Positions 33,008-41,696 of a stretch of 42,817 bases of DNA are shown piece by piece. The number at the start of each line of letters is the position of its first letter. Position 1 is the first letter of the stretch. The notes under the pieces were generated by a model, which saw only the letters and a list, made by a program, of their open reading frames with translations, did not search any database and had not been told where the DNA came from. The position numbers were made by a program, and so were the translations under genes. This DNA is from Bdellovibrionales bacterium (lineage in GTDB: Bacteria; Bdellovibrionota; Bdellovibrionia; Bdellovibrionales; UBA1609): NCBI GenBank assembly GCA_022450595.1, contig JAKUPT010000023.1:1-42817 (forward strand). The letters run 5' to 3'.

Positions 33008-34105
33008 ATGCATCACTATTGGCAAGGTAAACCAACCAGACAAGCTCATAAAGGAATTCCTGAGGGGTTGTATGAAGAAGAACAGGGTCATTTAGGTTTT
33101 TATGGACCGGTTTCACACCTTATTCGTAAAAAACCCAGCACCCGTTGGGTGGATATTGAAGGCGACCTAAAGCCAAGACTATATGACTTAGTTGAACTAA
33201 AGCCTGTCACTCATATGCAGCGTATGTTTTTTAACAACGACACTGAAGTAGGTATGTGGTGGGTGCAAGACACTCCCGAGGCTGCGATTCGAAATGCTGA
33301 TGGTGATGTGGTATTATTTTGTCACAAAGGTAAAGGCTCTGTGCTGACTGAGTACGGAGAGCTTTCTTACACTCCTGGTGAGTACGTGGTTATTCCAAAG
33401 TGTGTGGCTTATTTAATTGTTCCAAATGAGAGCACTCAGTTTTTGTACATTGAAAACAAAAACAGCCATTACATAGAGCCGGACCGAGGCATAGCAGGCC
33501 GACACGCCGTTTACGATATGCAAACACTTGGCAGGCCAGACCTTGAAAAACTTCATTCCACATTAAGTGAAAAAAACATAGAGGTTAAAAAAATTCGCAT
33601 TCAACACTTGGGAGAGCACACAACTTATAAGTATGCAGAGTGTGCTTTTGCGGATGTTGTAGGGTGGAAGGGCGATTTGTTCCCTTACACACTTCATATG
33701 GACAATATGATGCCTTTAATGAGTCATAGAGCTCACCTGCCGCCGAGTGCTCATACAACATTTGTGGCTAAAAACTTTGTGATTTGTACGTTTTTACCTC
33801 GCCCTTTAGAAGAAGACGACGATGCCTTAAAGGTTCCTTTTTATCATCAAAACATAGATTATGATGAGATCCTTTTTTATCACGATGGTGACTTTTTTAG
33901 TCGTGACAATTTACATGCTGGAATGTTGAGCTTTCATCCGGCTGGTTTTCCTCATGGCCCTCATCCAAAAGCCATTGAGAAATCAAAAAGTAAAACTCAC
34001 ACTGATGAATATGCGGTCATGATTGATACAAGGTTTCCTTTGCACAGAGACGAAATGTTAAGTGGAGTTGAGGTTCAGGATTACTGGAAATCATGGATGA
34101 AGTGA
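33008..34105 (+). CDS. hmgA: Homogentisate 1,2-dioxygenase
   Basis: HmgA opens the homogentisate ring to give maleylacetoacetate. The cupin-fold protein shows GHLGFYGPVSHLI near the start, VLFCHKGKGSVLTEYGELSYTPGEYVVIP (cupin strands), TFVAKNFVICTFLPRP and YDEILFYHDGDFFSRDNLHAGMLSFHPAGFPHGPHP, which supplies the iron-ligand Glu/His cluster, and DEYAVMIDTRFPL. At 365 aa it belongs to the short bacterial form rather than the ~430-aa form of Pseudomonas and animals. AGAGG precedes the ATG by about 7 nt. Its TGA overlaps the start of ribD (TGATG). Maleylacetoacetate isomerase and fumarylacetoacetase are not in the window. Confidence 0.93.
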   Translation: MHHYWQGKPTRQAHKGIPEGLYEEEQGHLGFYGPVSHLIRKKPSTRWVDIEGDLKPRLYDLVELKPVTHMQRMFFNNDTEVGMWWVQDTPEAAIRNADGDVVLFCHKGKGSVLTEYGELSYTPGEYVVIPKCVAYLIVPNESTQFLYIENKNSHYIEPDRGIAGRHAVYDMQTLGRPDLEKLHSTLSEKNIEVKKIRIQHLGEHTTYKYAECAFADVVGWKGDLFPYTLHMDNMMPLMSHRAHLPPSAHTTFVAKNFVICTFLPRPLEEDDDALKVPFYHQNIDYDEILFYHDGDFFSRDNLHAGMLSFHPAGFPHGPHPKAIEKSKSKTHTDEYAVMIDTRFPLHRDEMLSGVEVQDYWKSWMK

Positions 34106-35202
34106 TGTCTCCAATGACAGATAAAGAAGCTATGTTATTAGCCATTAGTGAGGCTAAAAAAGGTATAGGCTTTGTGTCACCCAACCCCCCTGTAGGTTGT
34201 GTGATATTAGATAAAGATCGTAATTTTTTAGCTTCAGGCTATCACCAAAAACTAGGTTCAGATCACGCAGAATTAGATGCCTTAAAAAAAATTAAAGATA
34301 CAGAAGAATTAAAGGGCGCACATGTCTATGTCACCTTAGAACCTTGTGCTCACGAAGGGCGAACACCCTCCTGTGCTAAAGCCTTAGCGCAACTTCCAAT
34401 TTCATCTGTGGTTTATGGACTCAAAGACCCAAATCCATTGGTTGCAGGTAAGGGCTTACAAATTCTCTTAGATGCAGCCATTGAAGTTAAATGTATTGAG
34501 GGTTTAAATTTAGAGCTTGAGAACTTAGCCGAATGCTTTTTATTAAATATGCGGGAGAGCAAGTGTTTTATTGCTTTAAAAGTGGCAAGCTCCATAGATG
34601 GTCAAATCGCAATGTCCAGTGGTGAAAGTCAATGGATCACCTCATCCAGAGCGAGAGAATACAGTCATGACTTGCGAGGTATGTATGATGCCACGGCTGT
34701 GGGATTTGGAACTTATCTAAAAGACAACCCCTCTTTAAATATTCGCCATGGAAAGTTTCAGAATAAAAAAAATCATAAAGTAGTGCTCTTTGATCAAGAG
34801 GCTGAAAGCTTGAAATCTATTGAAAATTCCAACTTATATCAAAGCAATCAAAAGCAGAATATTCATATTGTGGTGGATTCAAAACATAAAAACATAGAAA
34901 ACATTTTAGGTTTAAACATACTTTTTTGTGATTTCAATAATGGCTATCAAGATCTGCATCAACAGTTGTTTCAACATGAGATTTACTCTTTGTATATTGA
35001 AGGCGGGGCAAAAGTCTTGTCAAAATTTATCAGTCAAAAAGCATTTAATACTTTATATTTATTTGTGGGTTCAAAAGTCTTAGGAAAAGGTCTATCTTGG
35101 ACAAAAGATTTAGAGTTTTCATCTTTAAGTGAGACATTAGACCTGAAGTTGTCTCAACATGAAATCTTAGATAACGATATAATGCTGAAATACAACATTT
35201 AA
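34105..35202 (+). CDS. ribD: Riboflavin biosynthesis deaminase/reductase RibD
   Basis: RibD deaminates diaminohydroxyphosphoribosylaminopyrimidine and reduces the ribosyl side chain in riboflavin synthesis. The N-terminal zinc deaminase domain has DHAELDAL (His54, Glu56) and LEPCAHEGRTPSCAKALAQ with both zinc Cys residues. The C-terminal reductase domain shows ALKVASSIDGQIAMSSGESQWITS, DATAVGFGTYLKDNPSLNIR and LYIEGGAKVLSKFI. Length, 365 aa, is normal. The ATG at 34105 overlaps the hmgA stop (TGATG); an in-frame ATG at 34093 would lie inside hmgA. Its placement in a tyrosine-degradation operon is unusual; no other rib gene is present. Confidence 0.93.
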   Translation: MSPMTDKEAMLLAISEAKKGIGFVSPNPPVGCVILDKDRNFLASGYHQKLGSDHAELDALKKIKDTEELKGAHVYVTLEPCAHEGRTPSCAKALAQLPISSVVYGLKDPNPLVAGKGLQILLDAAIEVKCIEGLNLELENLAECFLLNMRESKCFIALKVASSIDGQIAMSSGESQWITSSRAREYSHDLRGMYDATAVGFGTYLKDNPSLNIRHGKFQNKKNHKVVLFDQEAESLKSIENSNLYQSNQKQNIHIVVDSKHKNIENILGLNILFCDFNNGYQDLHQQLFQHEIYSLYIEGGAKVLSKFISQKAFNTLYLFVGSKVLGKGLSWTKDLEFSSLSETLDLKLSQHEILDNDIMLKYNI

Positions 35203-35250
35203 AATGTATCGAACTGCTTAAAATAATTAACTATTTTTTTAATTTACCCG

Positions 35251-36150
35251 ATGTGTATTTTGATGACGTCGGTTAAAAATATGGAATCTAATATTGAGTT
35301 TGATGAGATAATCTCTCCGAAGTGGAGTGGTTGTCATGTTGTTAAGATTTGTGAAGATCTGAACTTATCGAGTTTAAATACTAAAAGCATTGGTGTGAGC
35401 CATGAAAACGAGATGGGATATCTTGTAGAGCTTGTGGCCGACAACGGACTTCATCATGTTGTTCAATTAAGCAATAATAAGTTTGAGTCAGAACTCAACA
35501 CTTCAGCCTTAATGCTTTCAGACAGTGACACTTTTTTCAACAAGCCCGTGGTATCTGTACTTTCTCCATTAGAAACAGATGTACATGATGATTCTGAGTA
35601 TATTATTTGGGAAAAAGAATTTACGTATAAAGAAACGAAAACAAGGGACTTAGATGAGTTAGAGGAGTTTTTAGCCACAATCATTCGTCAAAAGTCTACG
35701 ATTCAAAGTGTTCGTTTAATTGCAGATGAGCTTTATACAAACGCTGTTTACAATGCGCCTTTGTCGAAGTTTGGAAAGCAACTTTTAAAAGTATTGCCCT
35801 TTAGAAGGTATAACAAACCAAAATCTGCAAAACTTTTCATAGCACAACACAATGATAGACTTGTTGTTGGATGTGAAGATCAGTTTGGGAGCTTAAGTGT
35901 TTCGGCATTAATGAAGCGAGTAAAATCTATTTATGAAAAAGGTGTGGGAGATTCTATAAAGTTTACTTCAAGTACTGGTGCCGGAATTGGCACTTATATG
36001 ATCATGCAAGCATGTACAAGTTATTTTGCTGCAGTATTTGAAGATAAAAAAACGCTAGTTATGGGTGTCATACCACTTGGTGTGAGTTCAAGAAAGCGTG
36101 AAGAATTGCCTAAAAATATACATTTAATTCAATATAAAGGGGGTCAGTAA
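35251..36150 (+). CDS. GHKL ATPase-domain protein, RsbW-like
   Basis: The C-terminal ~150 residues resemble the ATPase fold of anti-sigma-factor kinases. SVRLIADELYTNAVYNAP is an N box, VVGCEDQFGSLSV occupies the G1 position, and TSSTGAGIGTYMIMQACTSYFAAVF the G2/lid region. The N-terminal ~110 residues are acidic and not recognised. The stop codon overlaps the start of a STAS-domain gene (TAATG), so the pair resembles the SpoIIAB-SpoIIAA or RsbW-RsbV arrangement used in partner switching. No sigma factor gene is adjacent. The start is uncertain: ATGs at 35251, 35263 and 35281 all lack good ribosome binding sites. The gene heads a five-gene cluster with a hybrid sensor kinase and two receiver proteins. 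Confidence 0.7.
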   Translation: MCILMTSVKNMESNIEFDEIISPKWSGCHVVKICEDLNLSSLNTKSIGVSHENEMGYLVELVADNGLHHVVQLSNNKFESELNTSALMLSDSDTFFNKPVVSVLSPLETDVHDDSEYIIWEKEFTYKETKTRDLDELEEFLATIIRQKSTIQSVRLIADELYTNAVYNAPLSKFGKQLLKVLPFRRYNKPKSAKLFIAQHNDRLVVGCEDQFGSLSVSALMKRVKSIYEKGVGDSIKFTSSTGAGIGTYMIMQACTSYFAAVFEDKKTLVMGVIPLGVSSRKREELPKNIHLIQYKGGQ

Positions 36151-36626
36151 TGGGTCATATGAAATTAGGATCTTCAATGGATGGTGATACACAGATCATT
36201 GAAGTGGCAGGACAAATTGATGAGGATGCAAACTTCTCAAGTGCGGAGTTAAAGTCAGATAAAATTCACTTAGACCTATCGGGAATTGATGCGATTAATT
36301 CTTGTGGAATTAGAGAGTGGATAAAGTGGATTAAAACAGCGCCTGAGAGTTCGCAGATTACTTATAGTAAATGTCCAAAAGTGATAGTGGACCAAATCAA
36401 TATGGTGGCAGGATTTTTACCAAATAATGCACAAGTGGAATCATTTTATGTTCCGTATTACTGTGATGAATCAGGGGCTGAAAAAATGGTGTTGTTTGAA
36501 AGTGGTAAAGACTATAACCATGGTGAGTTGAACCCACCTGAAGATGTTAAGTGTGACGAATCTGGTGAAGAAATGGAAATGGACGTTATTGAGGCTAAAT
36601 ATTTTAAATTTCTTAAAGGTGCTTAA
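36150..36626 (+). CDS. STAS-domain protein with degenerate C-terminal zinc-ribbon-like tail
   Basis: A 158-aa protein whose first ~100 residues fit the STAS fold of anti-sigma factor antagonists. TQIIEVAGQIDEDANFS is the first strand pair. KIHLDLSGIDAINSCGIREWIKWI follows, with Ser51 at the position phosphorylated in SpoIIAA-type proteins. The C-terminal ~55 residues contain PYYCDESG and, 35 residues on, VKCDESGEEMEMD. These look like two halves of a zinc ribbon in which the second Cys of each CxxC has become Ser. Both ends are translationally coupled (TAATG with the ATPase gene before and the kinase gene after). It is probably the binding partner of the upstream ATPase protein. Confidence 0.7.
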   Translation: MGHMKLGSSMDGDTQIIEVAGQIDEDANFSSAELKSDKIHLDLSGIDAINSCGIREWIKWIKTAPESSQITYSKCPKVIVDQINMVAGFLPNNAQVESFYVPYYCDESGAEKMVLFESGKDYNHGELNPPEDVKCDESGEEMEMDVIEAKYFKFLKGA

Positions 36627-38551
36627 TGGATTATAGCTTTTTTGACTCTTTAATAGATGGTGTCTTTGTTTTTGATGAAAGCAAAACTGTCACCTATTGT
36701 AACGAAGCTGCAGCAAGCTTAGTCGGTTTGTCTGTAAGGCGTGTTTTAAAGGGCAAAAAAGTATATGAATTAATAAAATTTGATGATCAAGATTTGTTTT
36801 CGATGCCTAAAGGAACTAAAGGTGAATCCTCTCCTGTGCCAAACACTGAGCTTGAATTTACTATTATAAAGTCACAAGAGGTTGGAAAAATACAGTTGAC
36901 CCTTCAGCCTTTCACGGATCCTTCTGGCGCTAGCCAATGGATTTTGATTCTTCACGATGTTACTCTAGAGGAGACTCTTCATAGTAAATATCATGCACAA
37001 CTTGAAGCTAAAGAGGAAGTGATTGAAGAGTTAAAAAAAGCAAAACAAAAAATAGAAAATTACTCTAAAAATCTTGAAAAAATGGTGGCTGAGAGAACCG
37101 AGGCCCTAAATCAAGCCAACATGACCTTAAAAGCTATAATGAATAGCTTAGGTCAGGGCTTTTTAACATTTAATAAAGATGGCCTTTGTGGAGATATCTA
37201 CACTCGAGCTTGTGAGTCTATTTTAGAGTCTAATCCCCAAGATAAAATGATATGGGAGGTATTGAATCTCAATGAAGACGAAATTCCTCACATAAAAATG
37301 TGGCTTCAAGCCTGTTTTCAAGAAAACTTACCTTTTGAAAGCTTAAAAGATCTTGGTCCATCTGATTATCGTCACAGCCAAGGTTGGCATATCAGTTTAG
37401 ATTTTTACCCTATTAGAGATAATGACAATAAAATACTTCAAGTAGTGATGGTCGCTACAGATAAAACAAAACAGATAGAAGCTGAAAGAGCTATGGAAGT
37501 TGAAAAACAAAACTCTCTAATGATGATTAAGCTCGTTAAAAATAAAGATCAGTTTTTAGACTTTTTGTCTTCAGTTGAAGAGAAAATCCAATGGTTGTCT
37601 GATATATCAAAAGATAATTTTAACCTTGAGGAGACCTATAGAGTTTTACACACTTTAGAGGGAGAAGCTGGTATATTTTCAGTTAAAAAAGTTGTCGATG
37701 AATGTAAAAACTGCCAACAAATATTAGAACCATTAAAAGCTAAAATCACCGATGAAAAACATAAAATTATTGATGAGTTTTTAAATAAAATTTCAGATCT
37801 CAAAACATCATACTATAGTTTTTTAGATGAAAATCAGGAACTATTTAAAACATTCAAATTATATGACTCTGACAAAACTGTAAATTTAGCTATAAATGTT
37901 ATTGAAAATTACTATAGATTTTTAAATAAAAAGCCTGAAATAAGTGAGGCTATTGAAAAGTTTGACAATGATTTTAGAAAAACAGATATCAATAATTTAT
38001 TTTTTCATTTTGATGATTTGATTTCACTTGTGGCGGAAAAAACTGGTAAAAAACTTAATCCTATAAAATTGAATAAAAATAAAATAAAAGTTTACTCAGA
38101 GCCCTTAAAACCATTTTTTAATACCTTAGTCCATGTTTTTAGAAATGCAGTAGATCATGGCATAGAGAGCCCAGAGGAAAGACAGTCAATTCAAAAACCA
38201 GAATTTGGAACTATAACTATTGATTGCTATGAGAATGCAAACACCATAAGCATTGCTATCGCTGACGATGGCAAAGGAATAGATCCAGAGGTTATTAGGA
38301 ATAAACTTCCTCAAAAATCAAAAGGTCTAAGTGACAAAGAAGTGATTCAACTGATCTTTGAACCAGGGTTTTCTTCGAAAGATGTCGTTTCAGATTTCTC
38401 AGGTCGTGGTGTTGGTATGGATGCTGTAAAAAATATGGTTGAAAAATATAATGGCAATATTCATGTACAATCGATTATAGGTACAGGCACAAAATTATTT
38501 ATTGATCTTCCTAAGATACAAATAGATAATAATTACATAACGGCAGCTTAG
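36626..38551 (+). CDS. PAS sensor kinase with Hpt and CheA-like catalytic domain
   Basis: A 641-aa cytosolic signalling kinase without visible membrane segments. It has a PAS domain at ~1-115 (FFDSLIDGVFVFDESKTVTYCNEAA), a coiled coil at ~115-165 and a second PAS-like domain at ~165-290. An Hpt-like domain follows at ~305-410, with YRVLHTLEGEAGIF placing a phospho-accepting His at about 342. A CheA-type HATPase domain at ~470-635 completes it: LVHVFRNAVDHGIESPEER (N box), IADDGKGIDPE (G1), FEPGFSSKDVVSDFSGRGVGMDAVK (F/G2 region) and GTGTKLFIDLP. The P2, dimerisation and CheW-like domains of true CheA are absent. So it likely phosphorylates its own Hpt His and passes phosphate to the adjacent receivers. 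Start and stop couple it to the STAS gene, and the CheY gene follows after 10 bp. Confidence 0.85.
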   Translation: MDYSFFDSLIDGVFVFDESKTVTYCNEAAASLVGLSVRRVLKGKKVYELIKFDDQDLFSMPKGTKGESSPVPNTELEFTIIKSQEVGKIQLTLQPFTDPSGASQWILILHDVTLEETLHSKYHAQLEAKEEVIEELKKAKQKIENYSKNLEKMVAERTEALNQANMTLKAIMNSLGQGFLTFNKDGLCGDIYTRACESILESNPQDKMIWEVLNLNEDEIPHIKMWLQACFQENLPFESLKDLGPSDYRHSQGWHISLDFYPIRDNDNKILQVVMVATDKTKQIEAERAMEVEKQNSLMMIKLVKNKDQFLDFLSSVEEKIQWLSDISKDNFNLEETYRVLHTLEGEAGIFSVKKVVDECKNCQQILEPLKAKITDEKHKIIDEFLNKISDLKTSYYSFLDENQELFKTFKLYDSDKTVNLAINVIENYYRFLNKKPEISEAIEKFDNDFRKTDINNLFFHFDDLISLVAEKTGKKLNPIKLNKNKIKVYSEPLKPFFNTLVHVFRNAVDHGIESPEERQSIQKPEFGTITIDCYENANTISIAIADDGKGIDPEVIRNKLPQKSKGLSDKEVIQLIFEPGFSSKDVVSDFSGRGVGMDAVKNMVEKYNGNIHVQSIIGTGTKLFIDLPKIQIDNNYITAA

Positions 38552-38561
38552 GTAAAACTAT

Positions 38562-38981
38562 ATGATCGCAAAAACAGCCAACATTTTAGTCGTAGATGAC
38601 TCAGCACACATGCGAAAGCTCATCATCGATAGCTTAAAGCAGTTAGGCTTTAAGTCTTCAATTCCTGCTGAAAATGCCAGTGAAGCTTTAAGTCAGTTAA
38701 ATCAAGCCAAGCAAAGCGGAACACCTGTTGACCTTATTCTGTCTGATCTGAATATGCCAGGGCCTAGTGGCATGGACTTTTTAAAGCAGGTACGTTCATC
38801 TGATAGCTACTCGAGTTTACCCTTTATACTAATCACTACAGAGAATGAAAAGCAGGCAGTGATTGAAGCCGCTGTAAATGGTGTAAGTGGTTATATAGTA
38901 AAACCATTCGACGTACAGACTCTGTCCCAACGTCTAGTTGAGGCTTGGCAAAAGCATCATCCAAGTAGTGAAAAGCTTTAA
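38562..38981 (+). CDS. CheY-like single-domain response regulator
   Basis: A 139-aa stand-alone receiver. Conserved residues are the acidic pair Asp12-Asp13 in ILVVDDSAHMRKL, the phosphoryl-accepting Asp62 in LILSDLNMPGPSG, Thr in ILITTENEK and the Lys in GYIVKPFD. There is no output domain, so it should act by protein-protein interaction, as a phosphate shuttle or as a CheY at the flagellar motor. It begins 10 bp after the PAS/Hpt kinase gene, its most likely phosphodonor. The RR is followed after 30 bp by a multidomain receiver protein. Confidence 0.92.
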   Translation: MIAKTANILVVDDSAHMRKLIIDSLKQLGFKSSIPAENASEALSQLNQAKQSGTPVDLILSDLNMPGPSGMDFLKQVRSSDSYSSLPFILITTENEKQAVIEAAVNGVSGYIVKPFDVQTLSQRLVEAWQKHHPSSEKL

Positions 38982-39011
38982 TTGTATTTCAAATCTGCCG
39001 ATAACTAGGCT

Positions 39012-40949
39012 ATGAGAAAGCGTGATATTCATATTTTAATTGTAGATGATGATGCAAGTTTTGGTGAGTCTCTTTCAAGGACGATCTCTAAACTTGGCTA
39101 TAAGGCTACAGTTGAAACATCTGCTCAATCAGCCCTTCAAATTGCTAAGATTAAAAATATTCATGCGTTATTTATAGACTGTATGTTGCCAAAAACCAAC
39201 GGAGTTGAGTTGGCACAAGAACTAAGACGCTTAGGTCTTGATGATGTTCCTATTTTTTTAATGAGCGGTATATTTAAAGATAAAGCCTTTTCTCAAGATG
39301 CTATGAGAAAAACAAATGCCACTTTGTTTTTGTCAAAGCCATTTGAAACTAAAGACTTTCAAGCCCAGCTTGAGGACTACTTAAGTCAAGTGGTAGAAGT
39401 ACCTAAGCTTCCTCTTCATGCACTACTTGCAAAGCCTATGGCTTCAAGAAGAGACAGAATTAAAGCCTTAGAAAAGATGGATGAGATCAATGGCTTTGAC
39501 TTACCTTTTGTCATTAGTATTTTGATTCAAGGTGAAAGTAGCGGCCATTTAAATATATATTCAACTGAAGGTGATATTTTTGGCATTACATTTTGCAATG
39601 GGATACTAACAAAGGTAGATACCGCTAACACCAATACTGTTATAGAAAAATTATTAATTGAAAAAGATTATATATCAACAGAAGACCTTACTACCTATAA
39701 AAATATGAATAATAAAGGTGATGTTCTTAAAAATTTAATCGAGTATAATTTTATTAGTCCCCACATAGTTGGTGAAATTAAACTAGAACAAATGTTTTTA
39801 GAAATCGAGGACTTGATTACCTCCAATAAATTACAAATTAATTTTTCACCAGCCGAAGTTGAATGTGAAGATGTTTATATCAGTAGAAACCTATTAACAG
39901 TTGCTTTTGCTCAAGGGTTAGAAAAAAAATATAAACTAGAATGGTTACAATGTTTTTATGAACCATGGCTGGATCATAAAATATACATAGGGCCAGCTTA
40001 TGTAGACCTTTCTCAGGTATTGCAATTTAATGCTATTAAACGTGTACAAAATATTTTTAAAGATATTAAAGAAGAAAAAACACTTAGAGATATATTAGGT
40101 GAAAATAAGTATGATAAAAAGCAATTATACGTAGCTTTGCACATTCTTGCGATCAAAAACTTTATAGTTTTTGATGACCAAAAAAAGAAAACAGAAAAAT
40201 CTCAAACTGATGTTGATAGAATGAGTCTTATTTATGAATCTTTAAAAGACAAAAATCCATTTGAAATCTTTGAATACTTTGGAGCTCCTGCAAAGTGCCC
40301 TCCATCTGAAGTTGATAGAATTTACAAAGAATTTGTAAAATCAAACCATCCAGATAAATTTAATAATGAAGATGAGGACAAGAAGAAAGTTATAAACTCA
40401 CTATTCGGAGTCGTAACTTCAGCACATCATATATTGATGGATCCCAATAAAAGAACTAAATATGAGAATGAGAAAAAGCAGGAAAGTATAAAAAAACAAC
40501 TACAAGCAGAAAATATTATCTCTCAAGCCGTTAAAAAACTCCAATTAGGGCACTATCAAACAGCGCTTGAAATGGTAGCTGAAGCCGATAACCTCTATAA
40601 TCATCACAATCACCAGTTGTATATGATGTGGGCTAAAATTAAAATGCAGGGGGCTTCTGTAAATTCTGATATTATAAAGAAAGCTAATGAGTTTTGTCGT
40701 GATTATCCTGAGGATGAAAGAAAATCTGCCATATTTTTATTCTTTCAAGGTTTAGTTAAAAAATCAGAGAACAAAATCGATGAGGCGGCAAACTATTTTC
40801 AAAAATCTTTAAACGTGGATAACCGATTTTTAGACGCCAGACGTGAGCTTGGATTGTTAGCTCAAAGTAAGCCAAAAGAAAAAGAATCTATTCTCAATAA
40901 AGATTTAGGTGAAGTGATTGGCTCTTTTTTTAAAAAGAAAAGCAAGTAA
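39012..40949 (+). CDS. Response regulator with PATAN/DUF4388, J-domain and TPR regions
   Basis: The N-terminal receiver (1-125) has Asp12-14 in ILIVDDDASFG, phosphoryl-accepting Asp56 in LFIDCMLPKTNG and Lys109 in LSKPFE. Residues ~150-350 resemble the PATAN/DUF4388 output domain (SSGHLNIYSTEGDIFGITFCNG). A J-domain follows at ~410-490, with VDRIYKEFVKSNHPDKFNNEDEDKKK containing the HPD motif at 446-448, which in DnaJ proteins stimulates Hsp70 ATPase. The C-terminal ~150 residues form TPR-like helices (LGHYQTALEMVAEADNLY, DEAANYFQKSLNVDNRFLDARRELG). It is the last gene of the signalling cluster; its stop abuts that of trmJ on the other strand with no spacer. The function is unknown; the architecture suggests a phosphorylation-controlled co-chaperone or scaffold. 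Confidence 0.85.
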   Translation: MRKRDIHILIVDDDASFGESLSRTISKLGYKATVETSAQSALQIAKIKNIHALFIDCMLPKTNGVELAQELRRLGLDDVPIFLMSGIFKDKAFSQDAMRKTNATLFLSKPFETKDFQAQLEDYLSQVVEVPKLPLHALLAKPMASRRDRIKALEKMDEINGFDLPFVISILIQGESSGHLNIYSTEGDIFGITFCNGILTKVDTANTNTVIEKLLIEKDYISTEDLTTYKNMNNKGDVLKNLIEYNFISPHIVGEIKLEQMFLEIEDLITSNKLQINFSPAEVECEDVYISRNLLTVAFAQGLEKKYKLEWLQCFYEPWLDHKIYIGPAYVDLSQVLQFNAIKRVQNIFKDIKEEKTLRDILGENKYDKKQLYVALHILAIKNFIVFDDQKKKTEKSQTDVDRMSLIYESLKDKNPFEIFEYFGAPAKCPPSEVDRIYKEFVKSNHPDKFNNEDEDKKKVINSLFGVVTSAHHILMDPNKRTKYENEKKQESIKKQLQAENIISQAVKKLQLGHYQTALEMVAEADNLYNHHNHQLYMMWAKIKMQGASVNSDIIKKANEFCRDYPEDERKSAIFLFFQGLVKKSENKIDEAANYFQKSLNVDNRFLDARRELGLLAQSKPKEKESILNKDLGEVIGSFFKKKSK

Positions 40950-41696
40950 TCATTCCTTCTTTGCAAGCTGACGTATGGTTTGTTGTAATACTTTTTCAAA
41001 TAGTCTTAATTCTCTTTGTGAGGGAGCTGATTTTTTAAGCATGCGTTTAAGTGTTTGAAATGCATTAACTCTTTTAGAGTCTAAGGTCATTCCTAAAGTC
41101 AAGAGCCATTGCTTCATAGTTTCTTCTACTTCCGACAATTGAATTTGTGACTGTTCGGGCTCGGCTCGAGTGTGTTCTTTTGTAAAAAACATATTAATAG
41201 CATCTTGAGCGATATAAAGAGTGAGAAGAACGGCTTGAGCTAAGTTAAAACTTTGAAACTCACTTAGTTTTGGCAGTTTACATATATAGTGACAAATCTC
41301 AATTTCACTGCTGTCTAAGCCGTGATCTTCTGGCCCAAAAAGCAATTGAACACCGCCTGAATGAATAGCTTCAGAGTGATCCACAGAAAGGTGTTTAAGG
41401 GTAGTTTTTAGGTCTTGTGAGGGGCGAAGTTTGCCCCCTCTTCTAGAGAGCCCAATAATAATTTTATTACTATGGTCTGCAACAAATTGACTTTTATTAT
41501 TATAAATTTTGATTTGATCGAGATGATCATTGGCGCCAGCAGCTCCCATTCTAGCTTCTTTTGAAAAGGGATCCGCTTTACTATCAATGACCGATAAACT
41601 TTTTGCTCCTAAGTTTGCACAAGCTCTAGCTGTAGCACCTATATTGGAAGAGTATTTAGGTCTAGCTAGAGCAACATGTATATCCACAGGGATCAT
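40950..41696 (-). CDS. trmJ: TrmJ-like tRNA (cytidine/uridine-2'-O-)-methyltransferase
   Basis: A 248-aa SPOUT methyltransferase of the TrmH/TrmJ class, which 2'-O-methylates tRNA, usually at position 32. Motif 1 is VALARPKYSSNIGATARACANLGAKSL (Asn-Ile-Gly-Ala-x-x-Arg), motif 2 is VQLLFGPEDHGLDSSEIEICHYICKLP and motif 3 is FQSFNLAQAVLLTLYIA, together forming the SAM-binding trefoil knot. The C-terminal ~80 residues are helical (LLTLGMTLDSKRVNAFQTLKRMLKKS), as in TrmJ, where this region contacts tRNA. Substrate assignment is by family resemblance; a TrmH-like rRNA enzyme is possible. Its ATG overlaps the stop of the aromatic hydroxylase gene (ATGA), so the two are coupled although functionally unrelated. 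Confidence 0.85.
   Translation of the reverse strand: MIPVDIHVALARPKYSSNIGATARACANLGAKSLSVIDSKADPFSKEARMGAAGANDHLDQIKIYNNKSQFVADHSNKIIIGLSRRGGKLRPSQDLKTTLKHLSVDHSEAIHSGGVQLLFGPEDHGLDSSEIEICHYICKLPKLSEFQSFNLAQAVLLTLYIAQDAINMFFTKEHTRAEPEQSQIQLSEVEETMKQWLLTLGMTLDSKRVNAFQTLKRMLKKSAPSQRELRLFEKVLQQTIRQLAKKE

Noticed and set aside
35251-36626. A complete sigma-factor partner-switching operon
   Set aside because: The ATPase and STAS genes are present, but no sigma factor or PP2C phosphatase gene is adjacent. Calling it an RsbVW-sigma system would exceed the evidence.
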